Positions 54,240-62,456 of a DNA stretch of 64,000 bases are shown piece after piece; within the stretch, counting starts at the first letter, position 1; each line of letters starts with the position of its first letter. The stretch is from positions 186,001 through 250,000 of the forward strand of contig CBDANN010000005.1 in NCBI GenBank assembly GCA_965197635.1. The letters are read 5' to 3'. Made by a program: the position numbers and the translations under genes. Below the pieces are notes generated by a model. It was not told the DNA's origin. It did not search any database and saw only the letters and a list, made by a program, of their open reading frames with translations. The DNA is from Bin87 sp965197635 (GTDB lineage Bacteria; Chloroflexota; Dehalococcoidia; Lucifugimonadales; UBA3495).

Positions 54240-54502
54240 GCGTTGACAAGGGGCATCCGTTGGTGTTCGAAGGTCTCCCAGGTCTTGCCCGCGGGGAGTT
54301 TGGATCCCTGACGCAGGCGGTTGATGCGCCGGTGGCGGCGGTCCTCGGCCTCCTGTTCCAGCACCTCAAGGAAGGTGGGCAGGGCGTCGCCGTGGCCAGC
54401 CTCGGTGAAACGGGCTACCGGCTGGGCGCCCATGGTGATCATCTTGAATTGGCGGCACAGCTGGCCGATCCGTTCCTGCATGACACTGGTGTCGGTGTTC
54501 AT
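54240..54502 (-). pseudogene. IS21-family istB N-terminal fragment (second type)
   Basis: On the minus strand: MNTDTSVMQERIGQLCRQFK, GAQPVARFTEAGHGDALPTF, LEVLEQEAEDRRHRRINRLR, SKLPAGKTWETFEHQRMPL, then homology ends. The nucleotide-binding core and C-terminus are missing here; a fitting C-terminal half is at 44170-44490. Confidence 0.75.
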
Positions 54503-55569
54503 CATGCACACCCCGCCCCCACCGCCGCCAGGCTGCCCGTGAGCAGACCATCGTAGATCTTCAGGTCCGGCTTTCCAGACAGGACCAGCGCCGGAGCCTC
54601 CGGCGGTTTGGACTCGGCCAGGTCCCTCACCTCAGCGTAGGCGAAGGGCTAGCCGGTTTCCAGCAGCAGCGACAGGACGCTGCCCACCGTGGCCTCCATG
54701 GTGGTCGCCGCCAGGTGCAGGATGCGCACGTACTCCACGTCGGCACGCTCCCCACGCCACTCCTTGAGGGCGTCGTAGGCCAGCCGGAAGTGCATCGTGG
54801 GAAACAGCTGCTCTCTGAAGCGGTACCGGGCAAAGGCCCCGGGCTTGCGCACCAGCGAGCCGATGACGTAGCGGTAGTTGACGTTGACTTCCCCCGCACC
54901 GTGCACCCGCTCCATGCGCTCCACCAAGTGGCCCTTGTAGCACACTTCCACCCAGTCGGCGTATTCCGGCACGGGGGCTGGCGGTAGGGGCCGTAGGCAA
55001 GCCAATTCCTGCTCCAGCTTTCCCTTCACCAGGCGATTGCGTTTGTCCACCATCTCCTGTACGAAGTGGGCGTAGTCGTCAGCGATGTGGAAATCACGGC
55101 TGCCGCGCAGGAATGAGGGCTTGGTCAACGGCGTCCTTCAAACGGTGGTGTCCCGGCTCGGCGACGCCGTTTTCGTGACTCTGGCCGCGATTGATGCGGG
55201 TGGAGCGCGGGCCGTAGTGGTCCAGCAGGGCGGCGTAATTGTCGTTGAGTGCCCTACCGCGGCTGCGTTTCATCTCGTGGGTGGCGGCAGACGTATTGTC
55301 GGAGCGCGCCACCTCGGGGACGCTGCCCAGGGTCCAGAGGGCGGCCTGCAATCCCTGATGCAGGGCCAGGAAGGTCTCGCCGGTGGCCACCTCGGCGTAG
55401 CGCCAGCCCGAGTGACTGAGGATCAACTGGAACAGCAGGTGGGGATGGGGCTGGCCGGCGACAGTCACCCCCAGGGAATTGCCGTGGGTGAAATCAAACT
55501 GGACCTCCCGTCCCGGGGGATGCTCCTGAGGAAAGTACACCTCCTGATCGGGACCGTTTAGCGCCCGCC

Positions 55570-55588
55570 TCCTGAGCTTGTCGAAGGG
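55570..55588 (-). repeat. Mini-repeat insert in istA (TCCTGAGCTTGTCGAAGGG)
   Basis: It lies in the istA remnant between RRLQ and RALNGPDQEVYF, where related IstA proteins read through with a few residues. It is the same repeat class as 1303, 52611 and 55659. Confidence 0.75.
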
Positions 55589-55658
55589 CCTGTAATCGTC
55601 GTTGCAGCGTCTTGAGTTGGGGGAGGCCGCTGAACCGGCCGGGATGCTGCTCCTCTCA

Positions 55659-55677
55659 TCCTGAGCTTGCCGAAGGG
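55659..55677 (-). repeat. Mini-repeat insert in istA (TCCTGAGCTTGCCGAAGGG)
   Basis: It lies in the istA remnant directly after KATTIIE and before EQHPGRFS. The core is identical to the 52611 copy in the IS630 gene. Confidence 0.78.
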
Positions 55678-56023
55678 CATTCGATAATTGTCGTTGCTTT
55701 CAGCTTGCCCACCGGATCGCCACACAGCAGGGGATCAATCTCCGCTGCCCACACCCCGTCGAAGGGGTCGGGCCGGGTCCGCCACTGGCGCTCCTGCGTA
55801 GTCTCCGACGGCAACAGGCCGCCCTGCCACTGGCGCGCCGAACGCGCGCACATCCCCCGGTCAGGGCGGCCGCTGTTTCCTGGGTCTTTCCTTCCATGAG
55901 TCTCTGCCTCAGTAGTCTGACTTGTCGGTCCTTGATCAATCCGGCACCTCCGTACCGGAGGGTTTTACCCAATCCAGACCGGCAAAAATAGCCGACACCA
56001 GAGGCATTCCTTACTGTCGTTTA

Positions 56024-56285
56024 TCACCAACTCCGGCCAGCGTTGTAAGCGTCCCAGGCTGCGTCCAGATCCACCTAGCGAACGCTGTAGCCGGACGCGC
56101 CGGGCACTGCGTCCCAGGACACCACCACCTCGCTTGAATTGTCGCCATCGACCACCTGGACGTTGGTGGGGGCGGCCAGGGACGTCTGGGCGGGCAGTGC
56201 TATTCAAAGCCAGCCATCCGACGGCGGCGAGGATTGCCGCAGCAATGATCGTGGTGGCCGGAAGTAAAATACGACACACTTTCAT
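56024..56285 (-). pseudogene. Exported fibronectin type III protein remnant
   Basis: From ATG 56285 there is a signal-peptide-like MKVCRILLPATTIIAAAILA, then after a frame change LPAQTSLAAPTNVQVVDG, VVVSWDAVPGASGYSV, VDLDAAWDAYNAG, the start of an FN3 domain. An in-frame TAG follows GYSVR and homology is lost at the IS21 boundary. It is the 5' end of a secreted FN3 protein destroyed by insertion. Confidence 0.6.
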
Positions 56286-56412
56286 GGTCTTTTCTCTGTC
56301 CATTGGCGAAAGTCTGATAGGATGCGGTACGTGTAATGGCCGATCATGTCGGCCTTTGTTTCTAGTGAGGCAAGGTATGCTCACCAACAGACCCCAATTG
56401 GGACTTCCCTGT

Positions 56413-57684
56413 TCAATACATAACCTCCAGCTTATCGACACGGCGGTAGGTTCCGTCCTCGTCAATAACCGTGACCCAAACCGTGTCTGACCCCTGGTTG
56501 TCGCTTGGACCGAATTGCAACTGCATGCCGTCAATGTCTAGGGTCGCAGCATCGTGCAAGGCTTTGATGAAACAGTCCCGACTAAGCTTTCGGCCACAGG
56601 CTTCGAGCCCAGCAATGGCCAGGCGTCCGGCCAGATAACCCTCCAGTGAAACGAACCCGGGTTCCGCGTTGGGGTCATAAGCGGCAAGGGCAGCGTGGTA
56701 ACTCGCCACCACGGGGACGCTGTTGTCGTGGGGTAAAGGCACCACCTGAGTCACGTAAACTCCTTGCCCTTCGTCGCCAAGCTCATTCGCGAGCGCGTTG
56801 CTCCCAACGAAAGAGACCGTGAGGAACACCGGATCAGCGTCGCGGCGGACCAACTCGACCGTCCTGGCGACCGGTTCGTAAGAACCAATCATGATGACGG
56901 CTTCGGGATCGGCTTCGATGATTCTCGAAACCGCAGACTTTACCGCGCTGGTATTCCGTGGGTAATACCAGGACGCAACGGGCTCCAGACCACGACGTTC
57001 CAGCGCTATCTTCGTGCCTTCCAAACCAGTTCTGCCGTAGGAATCGTTCTGATATAGGACAGCTACGCGGGTGATGCCCAGATCATCGGCGAGACGGGCT
57101 ACCATTTCTTCAGTTTCCTGGTAGTACGAGGCACGGAGGTTCAACACGTTATCCAATTCGGGATCACGCAGGAACTCGGCGCCGGTGAATGGAGCGATGA
57201 AGGGTACCCCTGCGGCATGAGCCAACGGAGATGCCGCCCGCGCGGTCGGCGTGCCTACCGCCCCAATCAGCGCGAAGACCTGAGTGTTCTCGATGAGACG
57301 CTGGGTGTTGCTAAATGCGAAGTCGGTTTCGTAAGCGTCGTCCACCGCTTCAAGTTTCAATTGCCGGCCATGGATGCCTCCCGATTGGTTTGCCTCGTGA
57401 AAGGCTACCTGGATCCCGAGACGCATCTCCTTCCCAAGTTGCTGGGCGGGCCCGGTGAAAGCCGCCGACTGCCCGAATAGGATTTCATCGTCGGACACGC
57501 CAGGATCGCCCTCGTGTTCCTGATGCAGCATTGCCGGCGGTGGCGTTGCGCTTTCCTTCGCGCTGTCGTTCGGGATTCCAGCGTTCGGTGAATCGGTGCA
57601 ACCGAAACTCAACGCAGCGGTTGCAAATGTAGCTGCAACAATCAATGGTAAAAGGCGGAAACCTAATCCCTGAGCGAACTTCAT
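56413..57684 (-). CDS. Type I periplasmic binding lipoprotein (paralog 2)
   Basis: A 423-residue Peripla_BP_6 protein with a lipoprotein signal (lipobox LSFGC, about Cys29 from ATG 57684). It is very similar to the genes at 47135 and 58050 (ILFGQSAAFTGPAQQLGKEM, GVPFIAPFTGAEFLRDPELD, FVSLEGYLAGRLAIAGLEAC). ATG 57684 has AGGA only a few bases upstream, so a start slightly further upstream (to 57726) is possible. No permease, ATPase or sensor gene adjoins it; ligand unknown. Confidence 0.85.
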   Translation of the reverse strand: MKFAQGLGFRLLPLIVAATFATAALSFGCTDSPNAGIPNDSAKESATPPPAMLHQEHEGDPGVSDDEILFGQSAAFTGPAQQLGKEMRLGIQVAFHEANQSGGIHGRQLKLEAVDDAYETDFAFSNTQRLIENTQVFALIGAVGTPTARAASPLAHAAGVPFIAPFTGAEFLRDPELDNVLNLRASYYQETEEMVARLADDLGITRVAVLYQNDSYGRTGLEGTKIALERRGLEPVASWYYPRNTSAVKSAVSRIIEADPEAVIMIGSYEPVARTVELVRRDADPVFLTVSFVGSNALANELGDEGQGVYVTQVVPLPHDNSVPVVASYHAALAAYDPNAEPGFVSLEGYLAGRLAIAGLEACGRKLSRDCFIKALHDAATLDIDGMQLQFGPSDNQGSDTVWVTVIDEDGTYRRVDKLEVMY

Positions 57685-57726
57685 TATCCTGCTCACCAGC
57701 ACTGAATATCTGGGCGATACTATCAA

Positions 57727-58049
57727 ATGTTATGTATGGAGCTATAGGCCGTGATTGTACGATTTGTGGCGTACTGTAAAGAACGCACACGGTGCTGTGA
57801 TAGGACGTTAACGTGCTATCTATCGTGCAGTGCGCGATCATAGCGGGTAGTGGAGGATGATGCTTGCAGCCATGCAACCGTGGTGGCCGGTCTCAAAGTC
57901 ACTCCGCCGTACTGCTTGACCGGAGGCAGAGGGATAGATTCCCCGTCATCAATGCCTACAGAGAAAATTAAAACACCCGCGCGATAAACACACCAACAGC
58001 GTGCGCGGCACATCGCAGATCCGGCTAGCGCCAATGCCGGACCGGTCCG
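57727..58049. other. Intergenic region without a recognised feature
   Basis: I see no gene with a ribosome-binding site or family match here. It presumably contains the promoter for the binding-protein gene at 56413-57684; no strong hairpin stands out. Confidence 0.4.
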
Positions 58050-59318
58050 TCAGGGCATAGCATTGAGTTTATCGACCTTACGGTATTGCCCGTCGGGGCC
58101 GATGACGGTCAAGAACACTGCGTCTGATCCCTGGTTGTCGTTGGGTCCGTATTGCAGAGGGAAACCATCGATGTCGATTGTATCGGCGCTACGGATGGCG
58201 TCGAGGAAGCAATGACGACTGACGTCCTGGCCGCAGCTTTCCAATCCAAATATAGCCAGCCAGCCAGCCAGGTAACCTTCCAATGAAACGAAACCGGGGG
58301 TGGCGTTCGGGTCGTGCTCTGCCAGCGCGGTCCGGTATCCTGTGGCTATCGGCAAGTCGGGGTCTTCAGGGAATGGCACCACTTGGGTAACATAAACACC
58401 TTCGCTGATGGGACCGAGTTCATCCGCCAGGGCTTTGCTACCCACGAATGAGACTGCTATGAATACCGGGTCTTTGTCCTGACGCACTTCAGCGATGGTT
58501 TTCGCGACCGGGGCGTAAGCGCCGATCATGATGACTGCTTCGGGATCGGCTTCGACGATGTGAAACACGGCGGCGTGGACCGCTCCGGTATTGCGTTCGT
58601 AATGGCCCGAAGTCACCATCTCCAATCCGCGACGCTCCAAGGCCAACCGCGTCCCCTCGAGTCCGGCTTGCCCGTAGGAATCGTTCTGGTAGAACACGGC
58701 TATGCGGGTGATTCCCAGATCTTCGGTAAGGCGGGCGACCATTTCCTCGGTTTCCTGATAGTAGGATGCCCGCAGGTTCAATATGTTATCTAGTTCCGGG
58801 TCTCGCAAAAACTCGGCGCCGGTGAATGGAGCCACAAAGGGCACCCCGGCGACGTTCGTCGAAAGAAACGCGGCCCGGGATGTCGGAGTGCCAACCGCCC
58901 CAATGAGGCCGAACACCTTGCGCTCGTAAATCAGCTCCTGCGTGTTGGCGAGCGCAGCTTCGGACTCGTATGCGTCGTCCAGCGATTCGAGCTCAAGGCG
59001 GCGGCCATGCACGCCGCCGGCCTGGTTAACTTCGTTGAACGCCGCCAGAATGCCCAACCGCATATCCTGTCCCAGTCGCTGGGCCGGGCCGCTGAAAGCC
59101 GCCGACTGTCCAAACAGGATGCGGTCGTTGTATATGCCTGGGTCAAAAGCATCGGCAGACGGCGCCGCGTTTGTCCCGGTGTTTTTACCGTCTGCTCCTG
59201 TGGGTGCGGCGCTATCTGGCGTCCCCTGGCATGAGATTCCCAGGACTGACCCTGCTATGGTCGCAACGCACGCAACAACGAAGAGGCGAAATAGCGACGT
59301 GATGTTGGCTCTCATCAT
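58050..59318 (-). CDS. Type I periplasmic binding lipoprotein (paralog 3)
   Basis: A 422-residue Peripla_BP_6 protein. Start chosen at the first ATG of MMRANITSLFRLFVV (59318), which begins a lipoprotein signal ending LGISC; the longer frame from GTG 59432 has no signal peptide at its start and approaches the end of the amidase gene. Conserved segments are ILFGQSAAFSGPAQRLGQDM, VAVFYQNDSYGQAGLEGTRL and LQYGPNDNQGSDAVFLTVIG. It is the third of three paralogs in the window and again has no transporter partners. Confidence 0.85.
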   Translation of the reverse strand: MMRANITSLFRLFVVACVATIAGSVLGISCQGTPDSAAPTGADGKNTGTNAAPSADAFDPGIYNDRILFGQSAAFSGPAQRLGQDMRLGILAAFNEVNQAGGVHGRRLELESLDDAYESEAALANTQELIYERKVFGLIGAVGTPTSRAAFLSTNVAGVPFVAPFTGAEFLRDPELDNILNLRASYYQETEEMVARLTEDLGITRIAVFYQNDSYGQAGLEGTRLALERRGLEMVTSGHYERNTGAVHAAVFHIVEADPEAVIMIGAYAPVAKTIAEVRQDKDPVFIAVSFVGSKALADELGPISEGVYVTQVVPFPEDPDLPIATGYRTALAEHDPNATPGFVSLEGYLAGWLAIFGLESCGQDVSRHCFLDAIRSADTIDIDGFPLQYGPNDNQGSDAVFLTVIGPDGQYRKVDKLNAMP

Positions 59319-59428
59319 CCTGCCTCGCGTAGCTCCCGACCATAACGTACTGCACCGAGGGGTTAAGACGCCCGAATGGTTGAAATGCGAATCGCAGGAA
59401 ATGTTGTTGAGGCGACTAGCACCCTGCT

Positions 59429-60862
59429 TCACAGCGCCGGGGGACGCCGGTCATGCCAGGTTGTTGCCTGTTCGTAAGCGTAGGCGGCCCGAAATATGTT
59501 TGCTTCGCCCAAATGCGGCCCACCAATTTGCAAGGCGAGAGGCAACGCGCCTTCCCCGTCGCCCGTAAAACCGCAAGGGATGCTCAACGCCGGGCATCCG
59601 CTCAGGCTGTACAGACCGCGGAAACTGCCCTCGCGCAACGCGGCGGCGGCCATTTCCTTGCTGCTGACAACGGGCGGCTCGTTCGACAGCAGACCGGCCG
59701 GCCCGGTTGAGGTCGGTTGCAGCAGCAGGTCAACCTCGCGAAACGCCGCTATGACCTGGCGGCGCACCAACGCCCGGAGTTTTACCGCTTTGTAATAGGC
59801 TTGGCCGGGTATCAGGTTGCCGACGGCGAAGGCGACTCGGGTGTTGGGGTGGTAATCCTCAAACCGTTCGCGGAGCCATTCGGGATTCAGGCTGACCCGT
59901 TCGGTGCTGGTGATGGTGCGCACGACGGGGCCGGTCATCGGAGCCATCGGCAGGCTCACGGGCACGACCTCGGCTCCCAATTCACGGAATACCTCAGCGG
60001 CGGCGGCCACCGCGTCCCGGCTCCGTTCGTCCAGCCGGAGGCCGTGTCCGCCCATGAGTTCCTGGACCACGCCGATGCGCATACCGCGTACGCCGGAGTC
60101 CAGTCCGTCGAGGTAGTCGGGCGCCGGTTCGGTGCGGCTGTAGCGGTCTTTGGGGTCGTGGCCGGCGATCGCGCCCAGGGTGAGGGCACAGTCGGTTACG
60201 GTACGCGAGATGGGGCCGATGGTGTCCGTGGACCAACTGGCGCCGTCCACGCCGGCCCGGCTGACCCGTCCCCAAGTGGGACGGATGCCGACCAACCCGC
60301 AGTTGGCGGCGGGGCCACGAATGGAGCCGCCGGTGTCCTCACCCAGAGAGGTGGCGCACAGGAACCCTGCCGTGGCGGAACCGCTGCCCGTGCTGGAAGT
60401 ACCGGGATTGCGGTTAGTATCCCAGGGGTTGCGGGCCGGCCCGAACCAACTGCTGATGGGGTCACCCAGGGCGAATTCGCTCATGTTGGTCTTGCCGATG
60501 ATGACGGCGCCGGCTTCTTTCAGCTTGGCCACCACGGTGGCGTCGGCATCGGGCACGAAATCGGCGCGGATCTTGGAGGCGTCAGTAGTGCGGATGCCCG
60601 CCGTATGGATCTGGTCCTTCACACCCACTGGGACGCCGTGGAGAGGACCGCGAAAGTTGCCGGCGGCGGCTTCGTCTTCCAGCCGTTTGGCGTCGGCGCG
60701 AGCATCATCAGCGCAGACGGTGATGTAGGCGTTCAACTTGCCGCCCACTGCGTCAATGCGTGACAGGTAGGCATCAACCGCCTCAACGGGCGACACATCG
60801 CGGGCGCGGATGGCGGCGGCCAGTTCGGACGCGGACAGGAATGGGATGTCTGCGGAGTTCAT
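59429..60862 (-). CDS. Amidase signature family enzyme (GatA-like)
   Basis: A 477-residue amidase with the Ser-Ser-Lys triad visible: Lys82 in GVPVGVKDQIHT, the cis-Ser in PGTSSTGSGSA (about 156-157) and the nucleophile Ser180 in EDTGGSIRGPAA. It overlaps the small GatC-like gene by four bases (ATGA), so the two are coupled. A true GatCAB would need GatB, which is not here; amidase plus GatC-like pairs also occur in amide, cyanurate or carbamate breakdown. Substrate open. Confidence 0.88.
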   Translation of the reverse strand: MNSADIPFLSASELAAAIRARDVSPVEAVDAYLSRIDAVGGKLNAYITVCADDARADAKRLEDEAAAGNFRGPLHGVPVGVKDQIHTAGIRTTDASKIRADFVPDADATVVAKLKEAGAVIIGKTNMSEFALGDPISSWFGPARNPWDTNRNPGTSSTGSGSATAGFLCATSLGEDTGGSIRGPAANCGLVGIRPTWGRVSRAGVDGASWSTDTIGPISRTVTDCALTLGAIAGHDPKDRYSRTEPAPDYLDGLDSGVRGMRIGVVQELMGGHGLRLDERSRDAVAAAAEVFRELGAEVVPVSLPMAPMTGPVVRTITSTERVSLNPEWLRERFEDYHPNTRVAFAVGNLIPGQAYYKAVKLRALVRRQVIAAFREVDLLLQPTSTGPAGLLSNEPPVVSSKEMAAAALREGSFRGLYSLSGCPALSIPCGFTGDGEGALPLALQIGGPHLGEANIFRAAYAYEQATTWHDRRPPAL

Positions 60863-61056
60863 GCTGAGTCCTCCATGTCGGCCGGCAGGGTCACGGCCAC
60901 GTACTCTTCCAGGTTGAAGCCGGGCGGATTGATGGCGGCCATCTCTTCCAGCATGGCGTTCAGGCTGTGAGCGACCTGGGATAGTTCGGGTTCTTGCAGG
61001 GAGAGGCCGACGGCTTTAGCGAGGGCCTGGATTTCGTTGTTGGTAAGGTCGGTCAT
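60859..61056 (-). CDS. GatC/AtzG-like small subunit
   Basis: A 65-residue helical protein (MTDLTNNEIQALAKAVGLSL, ELSQVAHSLNAMLEEMAAIN) with the two-helix then extended pattern of GatC and AtzG subunits, which wrap around an amidase partner and stabilise it. It overlaps the amidase start by four bases. Shorter than typical GatC (about 95), closer to the AtzG type. Confidence 0.7.
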   Translation of the reverse strand: MTDLTNNEIQALAKAVGLSLQEPELSQVAHSLNAMLEEMAAINPPGFNLEEYVAVTLPADMEDSA

Positions 61057-61104
61057 GACAAAACTCTCTCATTCAACGCGTTGGGCGCGGTTCGATCAGG
61101 CGGA

Positions 61105-62439
61105 TCAAACGGTTTGCCCGGTGAAACGCCAACTGTTGAGCAGGGCGGCCGGCACGTGTATCGCCACGCCGGCCTCGTTGAGGTTCAGGTGGGCCGTGCT
61201 GGAAAGGGCTTCGCAGCCGGCGAGGGCTTCCACGTAGCTTTGGGTGAAACGCAGGTTTTTGATGGGGGTGGTGATTTCGCCGTTCTCGATGAGGAAGGTG
61301 CCGTCGCGGGTCATGCCGGTCATCACGCAGCCACGGTTATGCGCGAGTCGGGTGTAATAGAAACGTGTGACGTACAACCCTCGGTCAACCGATGCTATCA
61401 ATTGCTCGATGCTACGGTCGCCGGGGCGCATGAACAGGTTGGTTGCCGTGGGTCCGCCGGTGGCCCCGCGCTGGTGTCCGGTAGAGGCAACGCCGGCCTT
61501 GGCGGCGGTATAGCTGTTGTACACTGGGCCTTGGACTACGCCATCGGAGACGATGTTAACGGGTTGCCTGGCCACGCCCTCCGCGTCGAAGGGCACGGGC
61601 CAACCGGCCGGGTCCAACCCATCGTCGCGGACGGACACCAGCGGACTCATTGCCGGCTCCCCCAGAGCGTCGTTCATCCAACTGCGTCCGTCCTGCACCA
61701 TCTGGGCGCCCATGCCGTAGAAGCTCAAGGCCTCCAGCATATCGTCCACGGCGTAGTGTTCCAGCACAACCGGGTACTCTCCCGGTTCCAGATCCTGTGG
61801 GTTGCTGCCGCGGATCGCCTTGCCGATGGCTTCGTCAGCCAGGGATTCGGGATCGATCTCGGCCAACCGCCAGCCGCCGCCCTTGGACCAACCCGCAGAA
61901 TCGTTGCTCCGGGCGGTGATGAGCAAGCCGGCGAATGACCCGACATGCCAAGCGTCGGCGCCGCGCGTGCTGACGACGGCAAACTCAGTAGCTCCGGTGC
62001 GGCAGAATCCGGCGGCTTCAAGGGTAAGCTCAGCGGCTTTGCGGCAGGTCATCCCCGCTACCTCGGCGCGCTGGTCGGCGTCACATGAAGCCGTAGCCTC
62101 ATCGTATGAGGCCACCGACTGAACGGGGGACGGTTCGGGAAGACCGGGGAAATCAGGGTCTTCCGGCATGAGGCGGGCGTATTCGGCGGCCTGGCGCACG
62201 GAATTAGCCAAGCTGCTGGCGGAGAGGTTGTTGGTAACGGCGCGGCCCTGGCGTTTTCCCACGGCCACCCGAATGTGAGCCACGGCGTCCTGATGCGCGA
62301 CGTTTTGGTGAATGCGATTGTTGGCGAACCGGGTGAGCGCCTGATCGGTGGCGGTCAGGTAAATGTCGGCTTCGGCGCCAGGGGGGCAATGACGCAAGGC
62401 CTCCCGCAGCAGCGAACGTATGTGATCCTGGCCCAACAT
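61105..62439 (-). CDS. TldE/PmbA family metalloprotease subunit
   Basis: A 444-residue TldD/PmbA-superfamily protein without the HExxxH motif, as expected for the TldE/PmbA partner. Family segments are GAEADIYLTATDQALTRFAN, NRIHQNVAHQDAVAHIRV and the C-terminal FLIENGEITTPIKNLRFTQS. Start at 62439 leaves 17 bp after the TldD gene; an upstream in-frame start lies within that gene and is unlikely. TldD/TldE heterodimers cleave unfolded peptides, e.g. in peptide antibiotic maturation or antitoxin degradation. Confidence 0.88.
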   Translation of the reverse strand: MLGQDHIRSLLREALRHCPPGAEADIYLTATDQALTRFANNRIHQNVAHQDAVAHIRVAVGKRQGRAVTNNLSASSLANSVRQAAEYARLMPEDPDFPGLPEPSPVQSVASYDEATASCDADQRAEVAGMTCRKAAELTLEAAGFCRTGATEFAVVSTRGADAWHVGSFAGLLITARSNDSAGWSKGGGWRLAEIDPESLADEAIGKAIRGSNPQDLEPGEYPVVLEHYAVDDMLEALSFYGMGAQMVQDGRSWMNDALGEPAMSPLVSVRDDGLDPAGWPVPFDAEGVARQPVNIVSDGVVQGPVYNSYTAAKAGVASTGHQRGATGGPTATNLFMRPGDRSIEQLIASVDRGLYVTRFYYTRLAHNRGCVMTGMTRDGTFLIENGEITTPIKNLRFTQSYVEALAGCEALSSTAHLNLNEAGVAIHVPAALLNSWRFTGQTV

Positions 62440-62456
62440 GACGTGGAGCGTTTGCG

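Larger units (their letters stand above)
54540..55972 (-). pseudogene. IS21-family istA (second type) with nonsense codon and two mini-repeat insertions
   Basis: Read downward from about 55940: DRQVRLLRQRLMEGKTQETA, WQGGLLPSETTQERQWRTRP, GVWAAEIDPLL, KATTIIE, then VYFPQEHPPGREVQFDFTHG (first catalytic Asp), EVARSDNTSAATHEMKRSRG (second Asp), RINRGQSHENGVAEPGHHRL (Glu), LARYRFREQLFPTM-like C-terminus and SKPPEAPALVLSGKPDL. Lesions: several frameshifts, TAG at about 54650, a deletion before YADWVEV, and CCTGAGCTTG-type inserts at 55570-55588 and 55659-55677. It is nonfunctional. Confidence 0.85.

Noticed and set aside
60000..60760. Plus-strand open frame opposite the amidase
   Set aside because: The amidase triad and length on the minus strand are convincing; the plus frame has no recognisable motif.
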